A stretch of DNA of 64,000 nucleotides from Panicum virgatum (GCF_016808335.1 NC_053149.1:24527238-24591237), one strand, 5' to 3'. Shown: positions 21,101 to 30,921, counted from the first letter of the stretch. The notes: generated by a model from the sequence alone, not told the origin. Translations and numbers: made by a program.

Positions 21101-22710
21101 ACTCGGACTCCCTCTGGGTTTGTCAGATGTACTACCTTGTCCGTACAACCTATGAGGCCATTGTGTTTGCTTAGCCAGTCCATTTCGAGGATCACATCTA
21201 TCCCTTCTGACTTAAGTACTACTAGGTCTGCTAAAAACTCTACCCCACTTAAATTGATCCTTACCCGTAGACAACCCAGCTGACACCTGATGTCTCCTCC
21301 GGGCGTCCGGGTTAATAGGGGTGTTTTTAGTAGTACCGTAGGTATTTTATGTTTCTCCACAAAACTCGAAGATATGAATGAGTGTGATGCTCCAAAATCA
21401 AACAGTACTGTTGCAAGAGTTGAGCTGACTAGGTACTCACCGAGTACTACGCCCTGGGCTCCTTGAGCTTCCTGTGCGTCGATGTGGTTGACACGGGCTC
21501 GTCCAAAAGACTGCTGAGGTTGCCTCTGCTGGTTGTTGTTGTTGTTGCCGCGGAGGGGTACTCGGTTGGCACCGGTCAGTACTGGCTTGGGTCCGTTCAC
21601 TGTGTTGGAGAAAGCTGAAGTAGCTGGCTTGTTCTTGGCATAAGGGCAGTCGGCGATGAAATGCCCTGTCTCTCGGCAGTTGAAACAGGCCCTCACATTG
21701 CTGTTGTTATTGGTGACCTGGCTTGCATTACTCTGAGGGGCCCTCATGGTGTTCTGGCTCCTGGGCTGGGTGTTAGAGGCCCGTGGTCCTATCACTTGAG
21801 ACTGAGTTTTGTACTGCATTGACGCTTGGGACCTTGGTGCGTTGTAGCTGTAGCTTCTGGGCTTCTGAAAACGATCCTGCTGGCGTGACTTACTCTCCAG
21901 GAACTTGCGCTTGTTATCTTTTCTTTCCTCAATCTTAGCCCTCTCGGTGAGGATTGCCTTGTTCATCAAGGTGTTGAAATCAGGGTAGATTTGAGGAGTG
22001 AGCAGGGTCCTGAGTTCTGGGTTTAGTCCCTTCTTGAACATGTCCTGCTTCTTCTCGTCGTCGTTCACTTCATCTGGCGCATATCGAGACAGCTCCATAA
22101 ACTGGTGAGTATATTCTTCCACCGACATACTCCCCTGCTGAAGTGCGCGGAACTCATCTGCCTTGCACTTCATGGTGGCCGAGGGGATGTGATAACGGCG
22201 GAACTCCCTCACGAATTCATTCCAGGTGATGGTGGAGGCATCTCTGGCAGCAGCGCAGTAATTCTCCCACCAGGCTAAGGCAGTCCCGGTGAGTTGATGT
22301 GCAGCCAGAAGAACTTTATCTCGATCCTGGCACCCAAATGGCTCGAGCTTCCTCTGGATCACGCGGAGCCAGTCATCTGCATCCAAGGGGTTGCTGGATT
22401 CGGCAAAAGTGGGTGGCTTGGCCCTCAGAAAAGCTGTCAGCTTGTCATTAAAGGTCTGCTCTCGTGGCTGCCTGTTCACTAGAGCATTGGCCAGTGTCTC
22501 CAGTATGAGAGTCTGGTTATGGATTACTTGTGCCAGGTCCACGAAAGGTGGTGGTGGTGGTGGTGGCAGCTGTACACCATGATTTTCTCCTCTGCCCTGA
22601 CTCACTTCTTGTTCTTCCTGAGGATGGTTTTGCCCGTCAGGGTGTACTCCTGCATCAGCAGCTGCAGGGTCCCTGACGCGGGAGGCCCTTGTGAAGCTCC
22701 GGGAAACCAT
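18034..22710 (-). CDS. Element B Gag-Pol polyprotein, 1558 aa, uninterrupted
   Basis: The ATG at 22710 follows AATCTGCAG directly. Order: poly-Pro stretch (49-55); Gag core about 88-260 (LAWWENY near 145); CCHC knuckle C342-x2-C-x4-H-x4-C355; protease with D-F-G-A at 438-441 where D-S/T-G-A is expected; RT 600-780 with FIDD at 748-751; RNase H 890-1000 (D897, E934, D959); integrase zinc site H1102/H1109/C1139/C1142 and D1172-D1233-E1269 (35-residue last spacing); C-terminal GPYRVL module; chromodomain-like [15 protein letters not shown] (1489-1503). The frame crosses the purine tract and 25 codons of the 3' LTR before stopping. It encodes all enzymes for reverse transcription and integration. 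Expression of Gag relative to Pol is not evident, since there is one frame without a stop. Confidence 0.95.
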   Translation of the reverse strand: MVSRSFTRASRVRDPAAADAGVHPDGQNHPQEEQEVSQGRGENHGVQLPPPPPPPFVDLAQVIHNQTLILETLANALVNRQPREQTFNDKLTAFLRAKPPTFAESSNPLDADDWLRVIQRKLEPFGCQDRDKVLLAAHQLTGTALAWWENYCAAARDASTITWNEFVREFRRYHIPSATMKCKADEFRALQQGSMSVEEYTHQFMELSRYAPDEVNDDEKKQDMFKKGLNPELRTLLTPQIYPDFNTLMNKAILTERAKIEERKDNKRKFLESKSRQQDRFQKPRSYSYNAPRSQASMQYKTQSQVIGPRASNTQPRSQNTMRAPQSNASQVTNNNSNVRACFNCRETGHFIADCPYAKNKPATSAFSNTVNGPKPVLTGANRVPLRGNNNNNQQRQPQQSFGRARVNHIDAQEAQGAQGVVLGEYLVSSTLATVLFDFGASHSFISSSFVEKHKIPTVLLKTPLLTRTPGGDIRCQLGCLRVRINLSGVEFLADLVVLKSEGIDVILEMDWLSKHNGLIGCTDKVVHLTNPEGVRVTCHTRESGANPMIFSMEAKNLDEVPVVNEYPDVFPEELPGMPPDRNVEFVIDLVPGTAPIAKRPYRMAASELAELKKQLEELQRIGFIRPSSSPWGAPVLFVKKKDGSMRLCVDYRALNEVTIKNKYPLPRIDDLFDQLKGAKYFSKIDLRSGYFQLKIRESDILKTAFVTRYGQFEFTVMSFGLTNAPAYFMNLMSKVFMDELDKFVVVFIDDILIYSKSIQEHEQHLRVVLEKLRMHRLYAKFSKCEFWLEKVAFLGHILTAEGVAVDPEKVEAVSNWQQPTNVSEIRSFLGLAGYYRRFIEGFSKIARPMTELLKKEKKFTWTESCERSFQELKRRLTTAPVLTLPDIHRDFVIYCDASRQGLGCVLMQDGKVVAYASRQLRTHEQNYPTHDLELAAVVHALKIWRHYLIGNKCEIFTDHKSLKYIFTQSDLNLRQRRCLELVKDYNLEIHYHPGKANVVADALSRKSYGPKNDHLREEMTRLNVHIVPRGSSQVLNVQSTLEERIRKAQKSDKGLMEIRRQTGENKAPDFRVDNKGTLWYKDRICVPQKGDFRQIIMDEAHNSAYSIHPGSTKMYMDLKQKYWWNGMKADIARFVAHCDTCQRIKAEHQMPAGLLQPLPIPVWKWDEVGMDFVVGLPRTQKGHDSIWVIVDRLTKSAHFIPVRTNYDGEKLAKLYIENIVKLHGVPSRIVSDRGTQFTSRFWKSLHKAMGTKLDFSSAYHPQTDGQTERVNQIMEDMLRACVLTYGKDWEQSLPYAEFSYNNGYQASLGMSPFEALYGRKCRTPLMWSEVGERALVGPALIKEAEERVAEIREKLKAAQSRQKSYADKKRREISFNPGDFAYLKVSPIRGTRRFQVQGKLAPRYIGPYRVLKKIGAVAYRLELPEEMSDIHPVFHVSQLRRCLRVPEAVHVPVETIDLQSDLRYQEIPVKILDTVARRTRNSEVRICRVQWSRHGVKEATWEREDALKKEFPHLFRNQSNLEDEIHFKWGRFVTSRKLPKINRALKFCFVVELKIPP
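18113..18128 (-). other. Element B polypurine tract
   Basis: On the minus strand AAGTGGGGTAGGTTTG abuts the 3' LTR start TGTAACATC. It is the expected position for plus-strand priming and also lies within the gag-pol coding frame. Confidence 0.7.
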
Positions 22711-22988
22711 CTGCAGATTGGGTAGGGTTTTTGTGAGCTTGGGATTAGGTGATGTTTAAGTTGTTTAACTCGTATTTTTGAAAAGGCAGAATTAACCTTC
22801 TGCCGAAGGGCACACACAACAAGCACACAACAAGGCAAACAAGCAACCTTCACTAAAGCAAGGCAGGGTACAACACGGGAACACGACTAGAACGCGTACT
22901 ACACGTCCGGGTACACAACTTTAAAAGAAAAAGGGGCACAGCACTTCTTCGGACCACACGGCTTCATTCCTTGTCGATTGCTCACGCT

Positions 22989-23876
22989 TCAGGCAGACTC
23001 ATTGGCTTGTGTGGGTTCCTCCCTCGGAAAGGAACTCACGTCCTCCGGGGAAAGGAGTGGTCCTGGCTCTCCGTCCTCTAGACCTCTGTTTTCCCGGGGT
23101 TGCGTTGCGGCTTCTCTTGCGGCGGTGGCCGTAGACCTTCCAGGGTTCTCGGGTGGGGCTAGTGGGTTTCCAACGAGTGGTCCCCATCCTATGACGGGCG
23201 TTCCGAGCAGAACATGGTCTTCTCCTATTGCCGGGACTGGGGTTCCACTACTAGTCCATTCTTGCATACGCCGGTCTCGGGCTTGCCTGAGGCTCTCCTG
23301 AGCAACTGCTTCACTGCTGACCGCTGCTGCGGCTCTTGCCTCGGCTTGGACTGCTCGGATCTGCTGCAGTCTTAGTGCGAGCTCTGCTTGCTCGGCTCGA
23401 TGGGTATGTTCCCTCAGCAAGTTGGCTTGCTCGTCGAAGAGCTGATCCAAGGAGGCTAGGTAGGTAGCTACTTGGTACAGGAGGACTTCTTCATGGCGGC
23501 GCCGTTCCAGGCTTCTCATTCGAGCTTCCCAAACTGGTGTCCTGATGGCTGGTGGGAAGAACCTCATTGGTGTGGGGGTGAGGTGTCCTTCGAAAATCCG
23601 GCACAGATAACGAAATGCTTTCCTGACGGCTAGGGGATAGGTGTCCTGGTGCCTAAACCCTGTAGCAGTCACTCGCCATGACAGGATGTCGGGGTAGCGG
23701 TCACTTCTGGCGACGACTAGGATCACCCTGCAGCGGAGAGTGCCATGATGCTCGTACTCTCTGCTGTAGTACCTTGGGCGTTCCGTGACGCCAAGGCTCT
23801 TCAGGGCGTTGATCAAGAGGCTAGGGAAGCCAGGTGCAGCTTGACAGTCGCCCTGGGTCCATCCTTCCTCAGCCAT
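22989..23876 (-). CDS. Element B aORF2: 295-aa protein of unknown function, paralogue of aORF1
   Basis: The ATG at 23876 is preceded directly by CTTTGTTTTCAG, an intron-acceptor-like sequence; the longer open frame upstream has no better ATG. Residues 1-109 align without gaps to aORF1 at about 50% identity (GTLRC 45-49, TGFR..DTY 72-80, TPM.FFPP 102-109). Then come a Glu/Arg/Ala-rich helical region (about 115-205, FDEQANLLREHTHRAEQAEL) and a Pro/Gly-rich, probably disordered tail. It lies between aORF1 and gag in the sense direction. I do not recognise the domain; no transmembrane segment or enzyme motif is visible. Sense additional ORFs are known in some plant Ty3 elements, but the role of this one is unknown. 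Confidence 0.75.
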   Translation of the reverse strand: MAEEGWTQGDCQAAPGFPSLLINALKSLGVTERPRYYSREYEHHGTLRCRVILVVARSDRYPDILSWRVTATGFRHQDTYPLAVRKAFRYLCRIFEGHLTPTPMRFFPPAIRTPVWEARMRSLERRRHEEVLLYQVATYLASLDQLFDEQANLLREHTHRAEQAELALRLQQIRAVQAEARAAAAVSSEAVAQESLRQARDRRMQEWTSSGTPVPAIGEDHVLLGTPVIGWGPLVGNPLAPPENPGRSTATAAREAATQPRENRGLEDGEPGPLLSPEDVSSFPREEPTQANESA

Positions 23877-24116
23877 CTGAAAACAAAGATATGGTGAAAA
23901 ACTTGCACAATTATTTGAGGTACACAAAGGGGTAGATGATTTTTATTTATGGCGTCATGGGGGGTACAACTTCATGGGTACATGATTATTATTAGAGCAA
24001 AGGTTCTAGCTTGGAGACAACTCCTATCATGGAGACTCTTCCTCGATCCTAAAAGGGCATTTCTTCAGTGGGAGATACTGATCCGTCATGTCATCCTCGG
24101 TCTGAGTTCCTTTATC

Positions 24117-24947
24117 TCAGTGGGTCTCTTCAGGTTCTTCTTCTTCAGTTTGAGTTCCAACATCCCAATGGGTTTCCATGGGCTCTTCCTCTTCGGCCTG
24201 AATGCCTACATCCCATTGAGCCTCTTCGGGTTCTTCTTCTGCGTCTTCTTCCATCCATCCGCCTATTCCCCAGCGAGCCTCGTACCTCCGCATACGAGCT
24301 TGGAGAGCGGCTAGCGAGTCCTCGGCGCGTGTGGCTCCTGCCCGCTGTTCTTCCAGTTCTTCCTCTTTTTCATCCATTTGGACTTGGAGGGCGGCTAGGG
24401 AATACTCGGCATGGAAAGTCCTCGACCGTTGTTCCTCCATCTCCTGGGTTGCTTTTTCTGCTCTGTGGACCTGCTGTTTCAGTTGTGCTGCTTGCTCGCG
24501 ATAGAGCTCATCCAGGCCGGTGAGATAGATGGATAGGTGAGAGACCGTGTCTTCTAGGTCTTCTTCTTCTCTTCCAAGTCCTCTCATCCTGGCAATCCAT
24601 GTGCGTCCTCTTCCTTCAGTCGGCGGGAAAAATCCCATAGGAGTCCGCTGGAGGTGATGCCTGTAGATCACACGCAGACGTCGCAGGGCTTTGCGGGCGG
24701 CTTTCCGATAGGTGTCCGGGAAACGAAATCCAGTGGTGGAGATGAACCAAGGGTCCACATCAGGATAGCGGGTGCTTCTTGCTATGAAGATCATCAGGTC
24801 ACACCGAAGAGTGCCCTTGGAGTCGTACTCCCGGTAAAGAAACTCTGGCGGATCTACAACTCCAATGCGTTCCAGGCTGAGTATCAACAACTTAGGAAGG
24901 CCGGGCTCTGCGAAACAGATTCCGCCGATCCATCCATTGTCAGCCAT
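24117..24947 (-). CDS. Element B aORF1: 276-aa coiled-coil protein of unknown function
   Basis: The ATG at 24947 follows TTGCTCTGTTCCAG, an acceptor-like tract. The N-terminal block (1-110) is paralogous to aORF2: GWIGGICFAEPGLPKLLI, YDSKGTLRC, IARSTRYPD, TPMGFFPP. Residues about 125-225 form a charged heptad-like region with an internal duplication (AEYSLAALQVQM / AEDSLAALQARM). The end is acidic with two near-identical 16-residue units containing WDVGIQAEEEEP and WDVGTQTEEEEP. It is the first ORF after the primer site, about 100 nt into the internal region. Likely a non-enzymatic, oligomerising accessory protein; the function is not known. Confidence 0.75.
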   Translation of the reverse strand: MADNGWIGGICFAEPGLPKLLILSLERIGVVDPPEFLYREYDSKGTLRCDLMIFIARSTRYPDVDPWFISTTGFRFPDTYRKAARKALRRLRVIYRHHLQRTPMGFFPPTEGRGRTWIARMRGLGREEEDLEDTVSHLSIYLTGLDELYREQAAQLKQQVHRAEKATQEMEEQRSRTFHAEYSLAALQVQMDEKEEELEEQRAGATRAEDSLAALQARMRRYEARWGIGGWMEEDAEEEPEEAQWDVGIQAEEEEPMETHWDVGTQTEEEEPEETH

Positions 24948-25071
24948 CTGGAACAGAGCAAGAACCAAAGGTAAGTATTTGTGTGAGAAAAGGGTTAAGG
25001 ATAGAAGTCCTAGGGTGAAAGGTCCTGAAAACGGGTTTCGCTCCTAGGGTCACGTCCTACGGCCAACCTAC

Positions 25072-25084
25072 GGCTCTGATACCA
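25072..25084 (-). other. Element B primer-binding site
   Basis: On the minus strand TGGTATCAGAGCC lies 2 bp inside the 5' LTR end (…GACGCTTCA) and is complementary to initiator Met tRNA. Confidence 0.9.
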
Positions 25085-27424
25085 CCTGAAGCGTCCCCTC
25101 ATAAGAGAAGACTTAAATGTGATATAAAACACCAGTCCCAGGAGGCTGATGCCACATTTATTACATCAGATGGTTCAAAACCGTACAAACCTTGGAGGAC
25201 ACTCGATACAGATGATAATAATAATTAACCAGGCTACGACATAACACCAGACCGCGAACCACATAGGGTCTACCACGGGCTCAGAGTACTGCGACAGCGG
25301 AGGCATCTCGACAGGGCCGGTTCCACAGGCAAGGTTGGGTGCAGAACGATAACCCTACTCAGCGTCGTCTGGCACGAAGTCTGGGTCTTCTTCTGTAAAA
25401 AGTAAGAATGTGGTGAGTACGAACGTACTCAGCAAGTCCAACCACACCCACGGAGGGGGTTATATCAGAATAATATGCAAGGGTAAATCAAGGATAAGGT
25501 TACGGTTTAATTTGCAGAAAATCGATATTTTATGCAGGGGTTTATTTTAACAGAAAACCTTTTTGAAAATCAGATTTTGTAGTAACCCGGAGTTCAAGTT
25601 TTAAACTGCTACCGGACTCCCCGTCCGTCGTAGCACACGGCACAACTGCCGGACACATTTCCAAAACAACTCACGCTAACCCATCCCAAAGTAAACACTA
25701 GTGGTGAGACCACACCGTAACTCGCCCAATACCGTGGGCACGGCTATTCGAATAGCTTTTGACTCTGCAGAGGTGTGCAACTTTACCCACAAGTAGGATA
25801 CCACAACTCGAACACCGTCGTGTCGGTGTAGATTCCAACATAGCCATTACCCACCATAGCTAAGCCTGACTAGCCATCACGGGATGCACCAAGGGGTCAT
25901 CGACCATTCACTTAGGTATAACCGGGCATAAGTCACTCTGGGCTTATCCCTTCTCCTTAGTCACCCGTTGCTCTCAGCTCTCCTGATGGCTATCACACCA
26001 ACTAGTGGGATTTATGCTACGCCGTTGCCCATACAACGGTCGAGTGGTTTGCACGATAGTGGAGTTAGGTGAGATGACAGACCAACTCGGTCCTTAGACG
26101 CGACAAGATGGATATCTCCCTTCTTTGCCCAGCCACACAGGCATAAGCACACCAATCGGCAAATCACACAGAAATGCCGTCCATCTCGCCCATACTCATC
26201 TTTCGAAAATCCACATTTTATCCCTTCCCACACGCACACATTTTCTTTATAAATCAAATAGTATTATGAGTAAAGTCCTAAGCATTCTAATATCGATTAA
26301 CGTCCAAACAAAATCAGACATTAATCTAGGTGGTCAAGGAATGGTCATCACAAATCAAGGGGTGGCTATCCAACCGTGTTTTCATGCAAGTAAAACATAT
26401 GTAATTTATAAAACAGGCCATTGGGTTGTGTTTATAAAAACTAGGACAGAAACATGCATCAAAGGATGGGATTGAACTTGCCGTCTTCGTAGCCTTCGGG
26501 GAGGTCCTGTCCTTCGGGCTCGGGGTCGCGGAACTGGTCTTCGTTCTCCTGCTCACAGTACGGCTCGTTGACGGGCTCTCCTTCGGTCACTCCGTGGTCT
26601 ACAGCGCACACAAACAAGCACACAATCAAAATAAAGATTTGTCGTCGAGCTCGAAACGGGGACACATGAAATATAGGGCATGAAGTGATATTTTTGGGTG
26701 TGCTTCTAATGGCATGGTCAAAACTACATTAAGAGAGACGTGGTAAAGTTTTGGGTAGATCCGAGGTCGTTAGGTGCATGAAATGATATGTTAAGGAGGT
26801 GTTTAAGGGCTAAACCGGGGTTCAAGAAGAGATGAAAATAGGATGAATGGATAGTATATGATTTTATAGGAATTTAGAACGAAGAATAAGATGAATCGGA
26901 GTTAAATTAATTGAGGCATGGCTGTATAAAGTTTGGACGCTAATTAATTCCGAAAATTAACTTAACATAAAGGAGGAGTGCTTCTCGGCTTAATGCACCA
27001 GGGAAGCACGTGGCTTAAGCTTGTTGTTTTTTTTTTCTTTGTTTTTCCTGGGCCGGGTGTACAACGGGACAGCAAGGCCCATAGGCCTTAATTAGTTCAC
27101 GGGAAGGGATATACATGGAGGGAGGGGTCACGGCTTCATGGAACGGAACAGGGACATCGTCCCTGTCCTCAGCGCCGCCATGGGCACGAGCTCTCTGAGC
27201 TCCACCTAAACGGCGCTTCCGGCCTCTATTCACAAAGCCGAGGGCATGGGGAGGTAGAGGAGGGTGAGGGGGTTCCACTTTGGTGGCTCCGGTCATGGGT
27301 GAGCGGGTGGAAGGTGGTCGGCCACGGGCGGCCATGGATGGCGGCCTGCGAGCTCGTGGGGAGCTCACTGGTGGAATGGAGAAGGGAGGCTGTGGGTTGG
27401 GGATGGTCTAGCAGGGTGTGGAGG

Positions 27425-27434
27425 TGCTTACCTC
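27425..27434 (-). promoter_or_regulatory. Predicted 5' splice site in the element B leader
   Basis: CTTGAG|GTAAGCACC on the minus strand fits the plant donor consensus well and lies about 130 nt after the predicted transcription start. It could pair with the acceptor-like AG directly before the ATG of aORF1, aORF2 or gag. This is prediction only. Confidence 0.5.
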
Positions 27435-27589
27435 AAGAGGAATTGAACCAAGGTGGCCTGGTTGGAGAGATCAAGAGATCGACGAAGAGTCTGTGGCTCT
27501 GCTCGTGGAGAAAACAGAGGAGCGAGGAAGAAGGTGAGCAGGACGGCTTTGGCGAGCTCGGGATGGCGATGGAGGGCGGTTTGGGGTGC

Positions 27590-27599
27590 CTTTTATAGG
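27590..27599 (-). promoter_or_regulatory. Element B promoter TATA box
   Basis: On the minus strand GCCTATAAAAGG sits in the 5' LTR, with the expected start near 27560. The same box is present in the 3' LTR. Transcription would read through the leader, aORF1, aORF2 and gag-pol. Confidence 0.7.
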
Positions 27600-28495
27600 C
27601 GGAGAAGTCGAGCTCGGCCGGTGGTGGCTTGGCGGGATGCGGGCGGAGGTCAGCTCGGCGCTGTGCGCGCGTCCACGGCGGCGGGGGTGCGCACGGCGAG
27701 ACGACGTGACGCCTCGGACAGGCGGCGACCCGGTGCAGGTGGTGCTGTGCCGAGGTCGCCGGCGCTGTGCGGCGTCAACGGTGGTCGGCCCGTGTCGCGA
27801 CGTACCGTGGGCGTGTGGGCGGAGCAGGGAGCGCGCGCGGCGGTGGTGGCGCACGGAGCCGGCGTCGTGCGTGGGGAAGGCGAGGGTGAGCCGGGCCGGG
27901 CGCGGTGTGCGGGTAGGCTCGGCGTGACAGTGCGCGCGGGCGGGTCGTGTCGCGGCGCGCGGCTCGCGCGCGAGCAGGGGGTCGCGGCGGTGTGTGCGTG
28001 CACGGGGCAGGAGCGCGCGCGGGAGGAGGAGGAAGGCCGGGCCGGCGAGCTGGGGCCTGCGTGCGCGGCCGGAGCGGGGTGCGCGCAGGAGCGGGGTCCA
28101 AGGGAGGCGTGCTCGGGTGGAGAGCGTGGTCGGGTGGAGCAGGAGGCGACGGGGCCGGCCAAGCGCGCGGGGAGGGAGAGAGGAGAGGAAAGAGAGGAAA
28201 AAGGGGGAAAAAAAAGAAAAGAAAAAGAAAAAGAGAAAGAGAGAGCGGGATTCGCGGCGTCACCGACGCTCGGTCGGCCACGCGCGGCGCCTGGGCGCGC
28301 GCGAGCGCGACGCGCAGGTCGAGGGGAAACAGGGTGCTGGATACGGGTGTCGGGTCTTTGGGGAATCGGGAGTCCCGGCGGAACAGGGAGGATTCCGGAA
28401 AACTGGGGTTAGGGTTTCAAGGAGGGATCTTGAGCTCAACGACGAAGCAAAATTTTAGCGCACGATTTATTTTAGGTAATTTTCGGGATGTTACA

Positions 28496-30530
28496 CTGGG
28501 CCACGTTGTCAAGGCTCACGGACCCCAGCAAGATTGAAGCGGTCGAAGCCTGGCCGCGCCCGCGGACTGTGCGGGCACTCCGAAGCTTCCTCGGGCTGAC
28601 CGGCTACTATCGCAAGTTCATCGCGAACTACGGCGCCGTGGCGGAGCCGCTCACAGCACTCGTCAAGCGGGAGGCGTTCCGGTGGTCCGACGACGCCGAA
28701 CGCGCCTCCCTCGACCTCAAGAAGGCACTCTCCAAGCGGTTCATCGTCGACTGTGACGCGTCCGGGGCGGGATTGAGTGCTGTGCTGCACCAGGGCGACG
28801 GCGCGTTGGCGTTCTTCAGCCGGGCGGTGGCGCCACAGCACGCCAAGCTGCCGGCGTATGAGCGCGAGCTCATTGGCTTGGTGAAGGCCGTCCGACACAC
28901 GGTCCGCACCGACCACTGGAGCCTCAAGTACATCCTCGACCAGCGCCTCACCACCATACCATAGCACACCTGGGTCTCCAAGCTATTCGGCCATGACATC
29001 ACGGTGGAGCACAGGCCGGGCAAGCAAAATGCCGCGGCAGATGCGCTGTCCCGCCGCGATGAGGTCTTGGCGGTTCATGCCGTGTCCATGCCGGCATTCT
29101 ATGCGTACGATGAGCTGAAGGCGGAGGTGGCCGCTAGCCCGTTCGCCCAGGGCCTCTTGGCGCAGGTCGCGGCCGGCTCGGCGCCGGACGGGTGGTCCAC
29201 GGCAGACGATCTGTTGCTGTTCGCCTGTTCCGGGGGAAGATCTTTGTGCCGGATGACTCCTCCTTGTGGCAGCGTCTCCGTGCCGAGGCGCACGAGATGG
29301 GGCACGAGGGAGTCGAAAAGACGGCACACCGCTTGCGAGCCTCCTTCTACAATGCGCATTTGCTGCGGCGCGTGCGCGACTTCGTTTGCGGCTGTGCGGT
29401 GTGTCAACGAAACAAGTCTGAGCACCTGCACCCCGCCGGGCTCCTTCAGCCTCTGCCGGTGCCACACGAGGTCTGGAGCGACATCGCCATGGACTTCGTC
29501 GAAGGCTTTCCCAAGGTGGGAGGGAAGTCGGTGGTCCTCACGGTGGTGGATCGCTTCTCCAAGTTCGCCCACTTCATCACGCTCGGCCACCCCTACACCG
29601 CGGCGTCTGTGGCGCGGGCGTTCTTCACCGACATCGTGCGCCTCCACGGCTTCCCGACGTCCATCGTCAGCGACCGCGACCCGGTCTTCAGCAGCAACTT
29701 CTGGGCGGAACTATTCCGTCTCGCCGGTGTCAAGCTGCTCATGAGCTCCGCGTTCCACCCACAAACGGATGGGCAGTCCAAGGTGACTAATCGCACGATC
29801 GGCATGTATTTGAGGTCTTTGGCAGGTGATCGGCCGCGTTCATGGCTCTAGTGGCTTTCCTGGGCGGAGTTCTGCTTCAACTCTTCATACCAAACGGCCC
29901 TGCGCGCCTCGCCGTTCCAGGTGGTCTACGGTCGCTCCCCGCCGGCGCTACTTCACTACTCGCCTGGGTCAGCCCAGGTGGCCGCCATTGACCGCCAGCT
30001 GCGGGACCGCGATGAGTTCCTGAAGGAGATCAGGGAGTGCCTCCTCGCACAAGATGTCATGAAGGCACAGCATGACAAGCGTCGGCGTGACGTCGAATTT
30101 GCGGTTGGAGAGTGGGCATGGCTGCGTCTACTTCGCCGCTCGGCCTCCGGTATCACGACGCATCAAACGACCAAGCTGGCGGCCAAGTTCTACGGGCCGT
30201 ACGAGGTGCTCGAGCGTATCGGTCCCGTGGCCTACCGCCTGCGCCTCCCTGTCAATGCTAAGATTCACGACGTCTTCCATGTTGCACTCCTGAAGAAATT
30301 CGAGGGGGCGCCGCCCAGCACCGTTCCCCCGCTGCAGCCGCTGGTCCATGGCCGCGTCATGCCTACACCTGAAGAGGTACTACGCGCCCGGCTCAATCGA
30401 GGCTCCTAGCAGCTTCTGGTCCGTTGGACGGGGTGTACGGCTGCCGATGTCACCTGGGAGCCGTTGGAGGAGTTCGTCAAGCTTTATCCTCACTGGCAGC
30501 TCGAGGACGCGCTGTTTTGCGGCGAGGGAG
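28496..30530 (+). pseudogene. Element A pol, second part: RNase H, integrase, chromodomain
   Basis: It resumes the RT thumb (LGHVVKAHG, then DPSKIEAVEAWPRPRTVRAL, FLGLTGYYRKFI). RNase H has internal deletions: KKALS joins directly to KRFIVDCDASG, and VRH to TVRTDH. TAG stops fall at about 28962 and 29850, with frameshifts near 29200. Integrase shows the zinc site (CGCAVCQRNKSEHL), MDFVEGF, SDRDPVF and [13 protein letters not shown], where the catalytic Glu is replaced by Lys. The end carries LLVRWTG…ADVTWEPLEEF, a chromodomain, after another stop at about 30408. Confidence 0.9.
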
Positions 30531-30534
30531 GAAG
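30521..30534 (+). other. Element A polypurine tract
   Basis: GGCGAGGGAGGAAG abuts the 3' LTR start TGTTGTCGACG. Confidence 0.75.
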
Positions 30535-30916
30535 TGTTGTCGACGCATTCATCGGCAAGCAGTACCGGCGGTGCAACAAGAAGCAACAACCAAGTGGCTA
30601 GGCTTGGGCGCAAGGTGCTGTTGTTACGGGAGTCTGTTTAGGAAGTTTGTTTTGGTTTGTTAGCAAGTTGTTAGCTGCTAGCCGGACCTGATCTATAAAG
30701 GTCACCGCCTAGCATGTAATTGGAATCATCGAAGAATAAAGCTCTCCCGTGTTGGGCGCAAGCTGGCTTCGGTCACGGCCGAGGAACCTGTCCTCGCCGG
30801 CGACGAAGACAGTCCGGCGCCCGTCCACTCCTCGCATTACGTCCTGCGTTCTCTTCCCCAGTCTCAACTGCTTCTACGCTCCCCTCTGCGTACTCCGCAT
30901 CGGCCTCGCCGTACTA
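30535..30916 (+). repeat. Element A 3' LTR
   Basis: 382 bp. It differs from 11985-12372 by 8 substitutions and lacks 6 bp near 30683. The target duplication TCTAA follows at 30917-30921. Confidence 0.9.
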
Positions 30917-30921
30917 TCTAA

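Larger units (their letters stand above)
14674..28495 (-). mobile_element. Element B: young Tekay/Del-like Ty3 retrotransposon with two extra ORFs
   Basis: A 13.8-kb minus-strand element with LTRs of 3409 bp (5', right) and 3439 bp (3', left), exact target duplication CTGGG (14669-14673; 28496-28500), Met-tRNA primer site, two sense ORFs (aORF1, aORF2), an intact gag-pol ORF and a purine tract. By eye the LTRs differ at about a dozen substitutions plus a GA-microsatellite length change (0.3-0.4%), so insertion is recent. It is younger than its host element A (about 2%), as nesting requires. Long LTRs and the chromodomain-like Pol end point to the Tekay/Del clade. All ORFs are open, so it may be competent or able to supply proteins in trans, subject to the unusual protease active site. 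Confidence 0.95.
25087..28495 (-). repeat. Element B 5' LTR (right copy)
   Basis: It is 3409 bp, with U3 of about 0.93 kb (GC-rich, with a short GA tract near 28180-28245), a TATA box at 27590-27598 and a very long R-U5 of about 2.4 kb. The R region holds a strong donor-like GAG|GTAAGC (GT at 27431-27430). U5 has two exon-like acidic segments after acceptor-like AGs: from 26598 (HGVTEGEPVNEPYCEQENED) and from 25392 (EEDPDFVPDDAE then stop). Open frames on the GC-rich U3 strands are compositional. Confidence 0.95.
11985..30916 (+). mobile_element. Element A: Reina-like Ty3 chromovirus, interrupted by element B
   Basis: A complete LTR retrotransposon footprint is present: 388- and 382-bp LTRs (TG…TA) at 11985 and 30535, an initiator-Met-tRNA primer site, gag, protease, RT, RNase H, integrase, a chromodomain-like end and a purine tract. 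The target duplication TCTAA (11980-11984; 30917-30921) is exact. The LTRs differ by 8 substitutions plus one 6-bp indel (about 2%). Without element B it would be about 5.1 kb. Short LTRs, the gag-pol type and the chromodomain suggest the Reina clade. It is disabled by a gag stop, RNase H deletions, frameshifts and the element B insertion. Confidence 0.9.

Noticed and set aside
23949..24523. Plus-strand hydrophobic ORFs opposite aORF1
   Set aside because: Antisense of a coiled-coil, Glu/Gln-rich coding region, which automatically yields Phe/Leu/Ser-rich frames.
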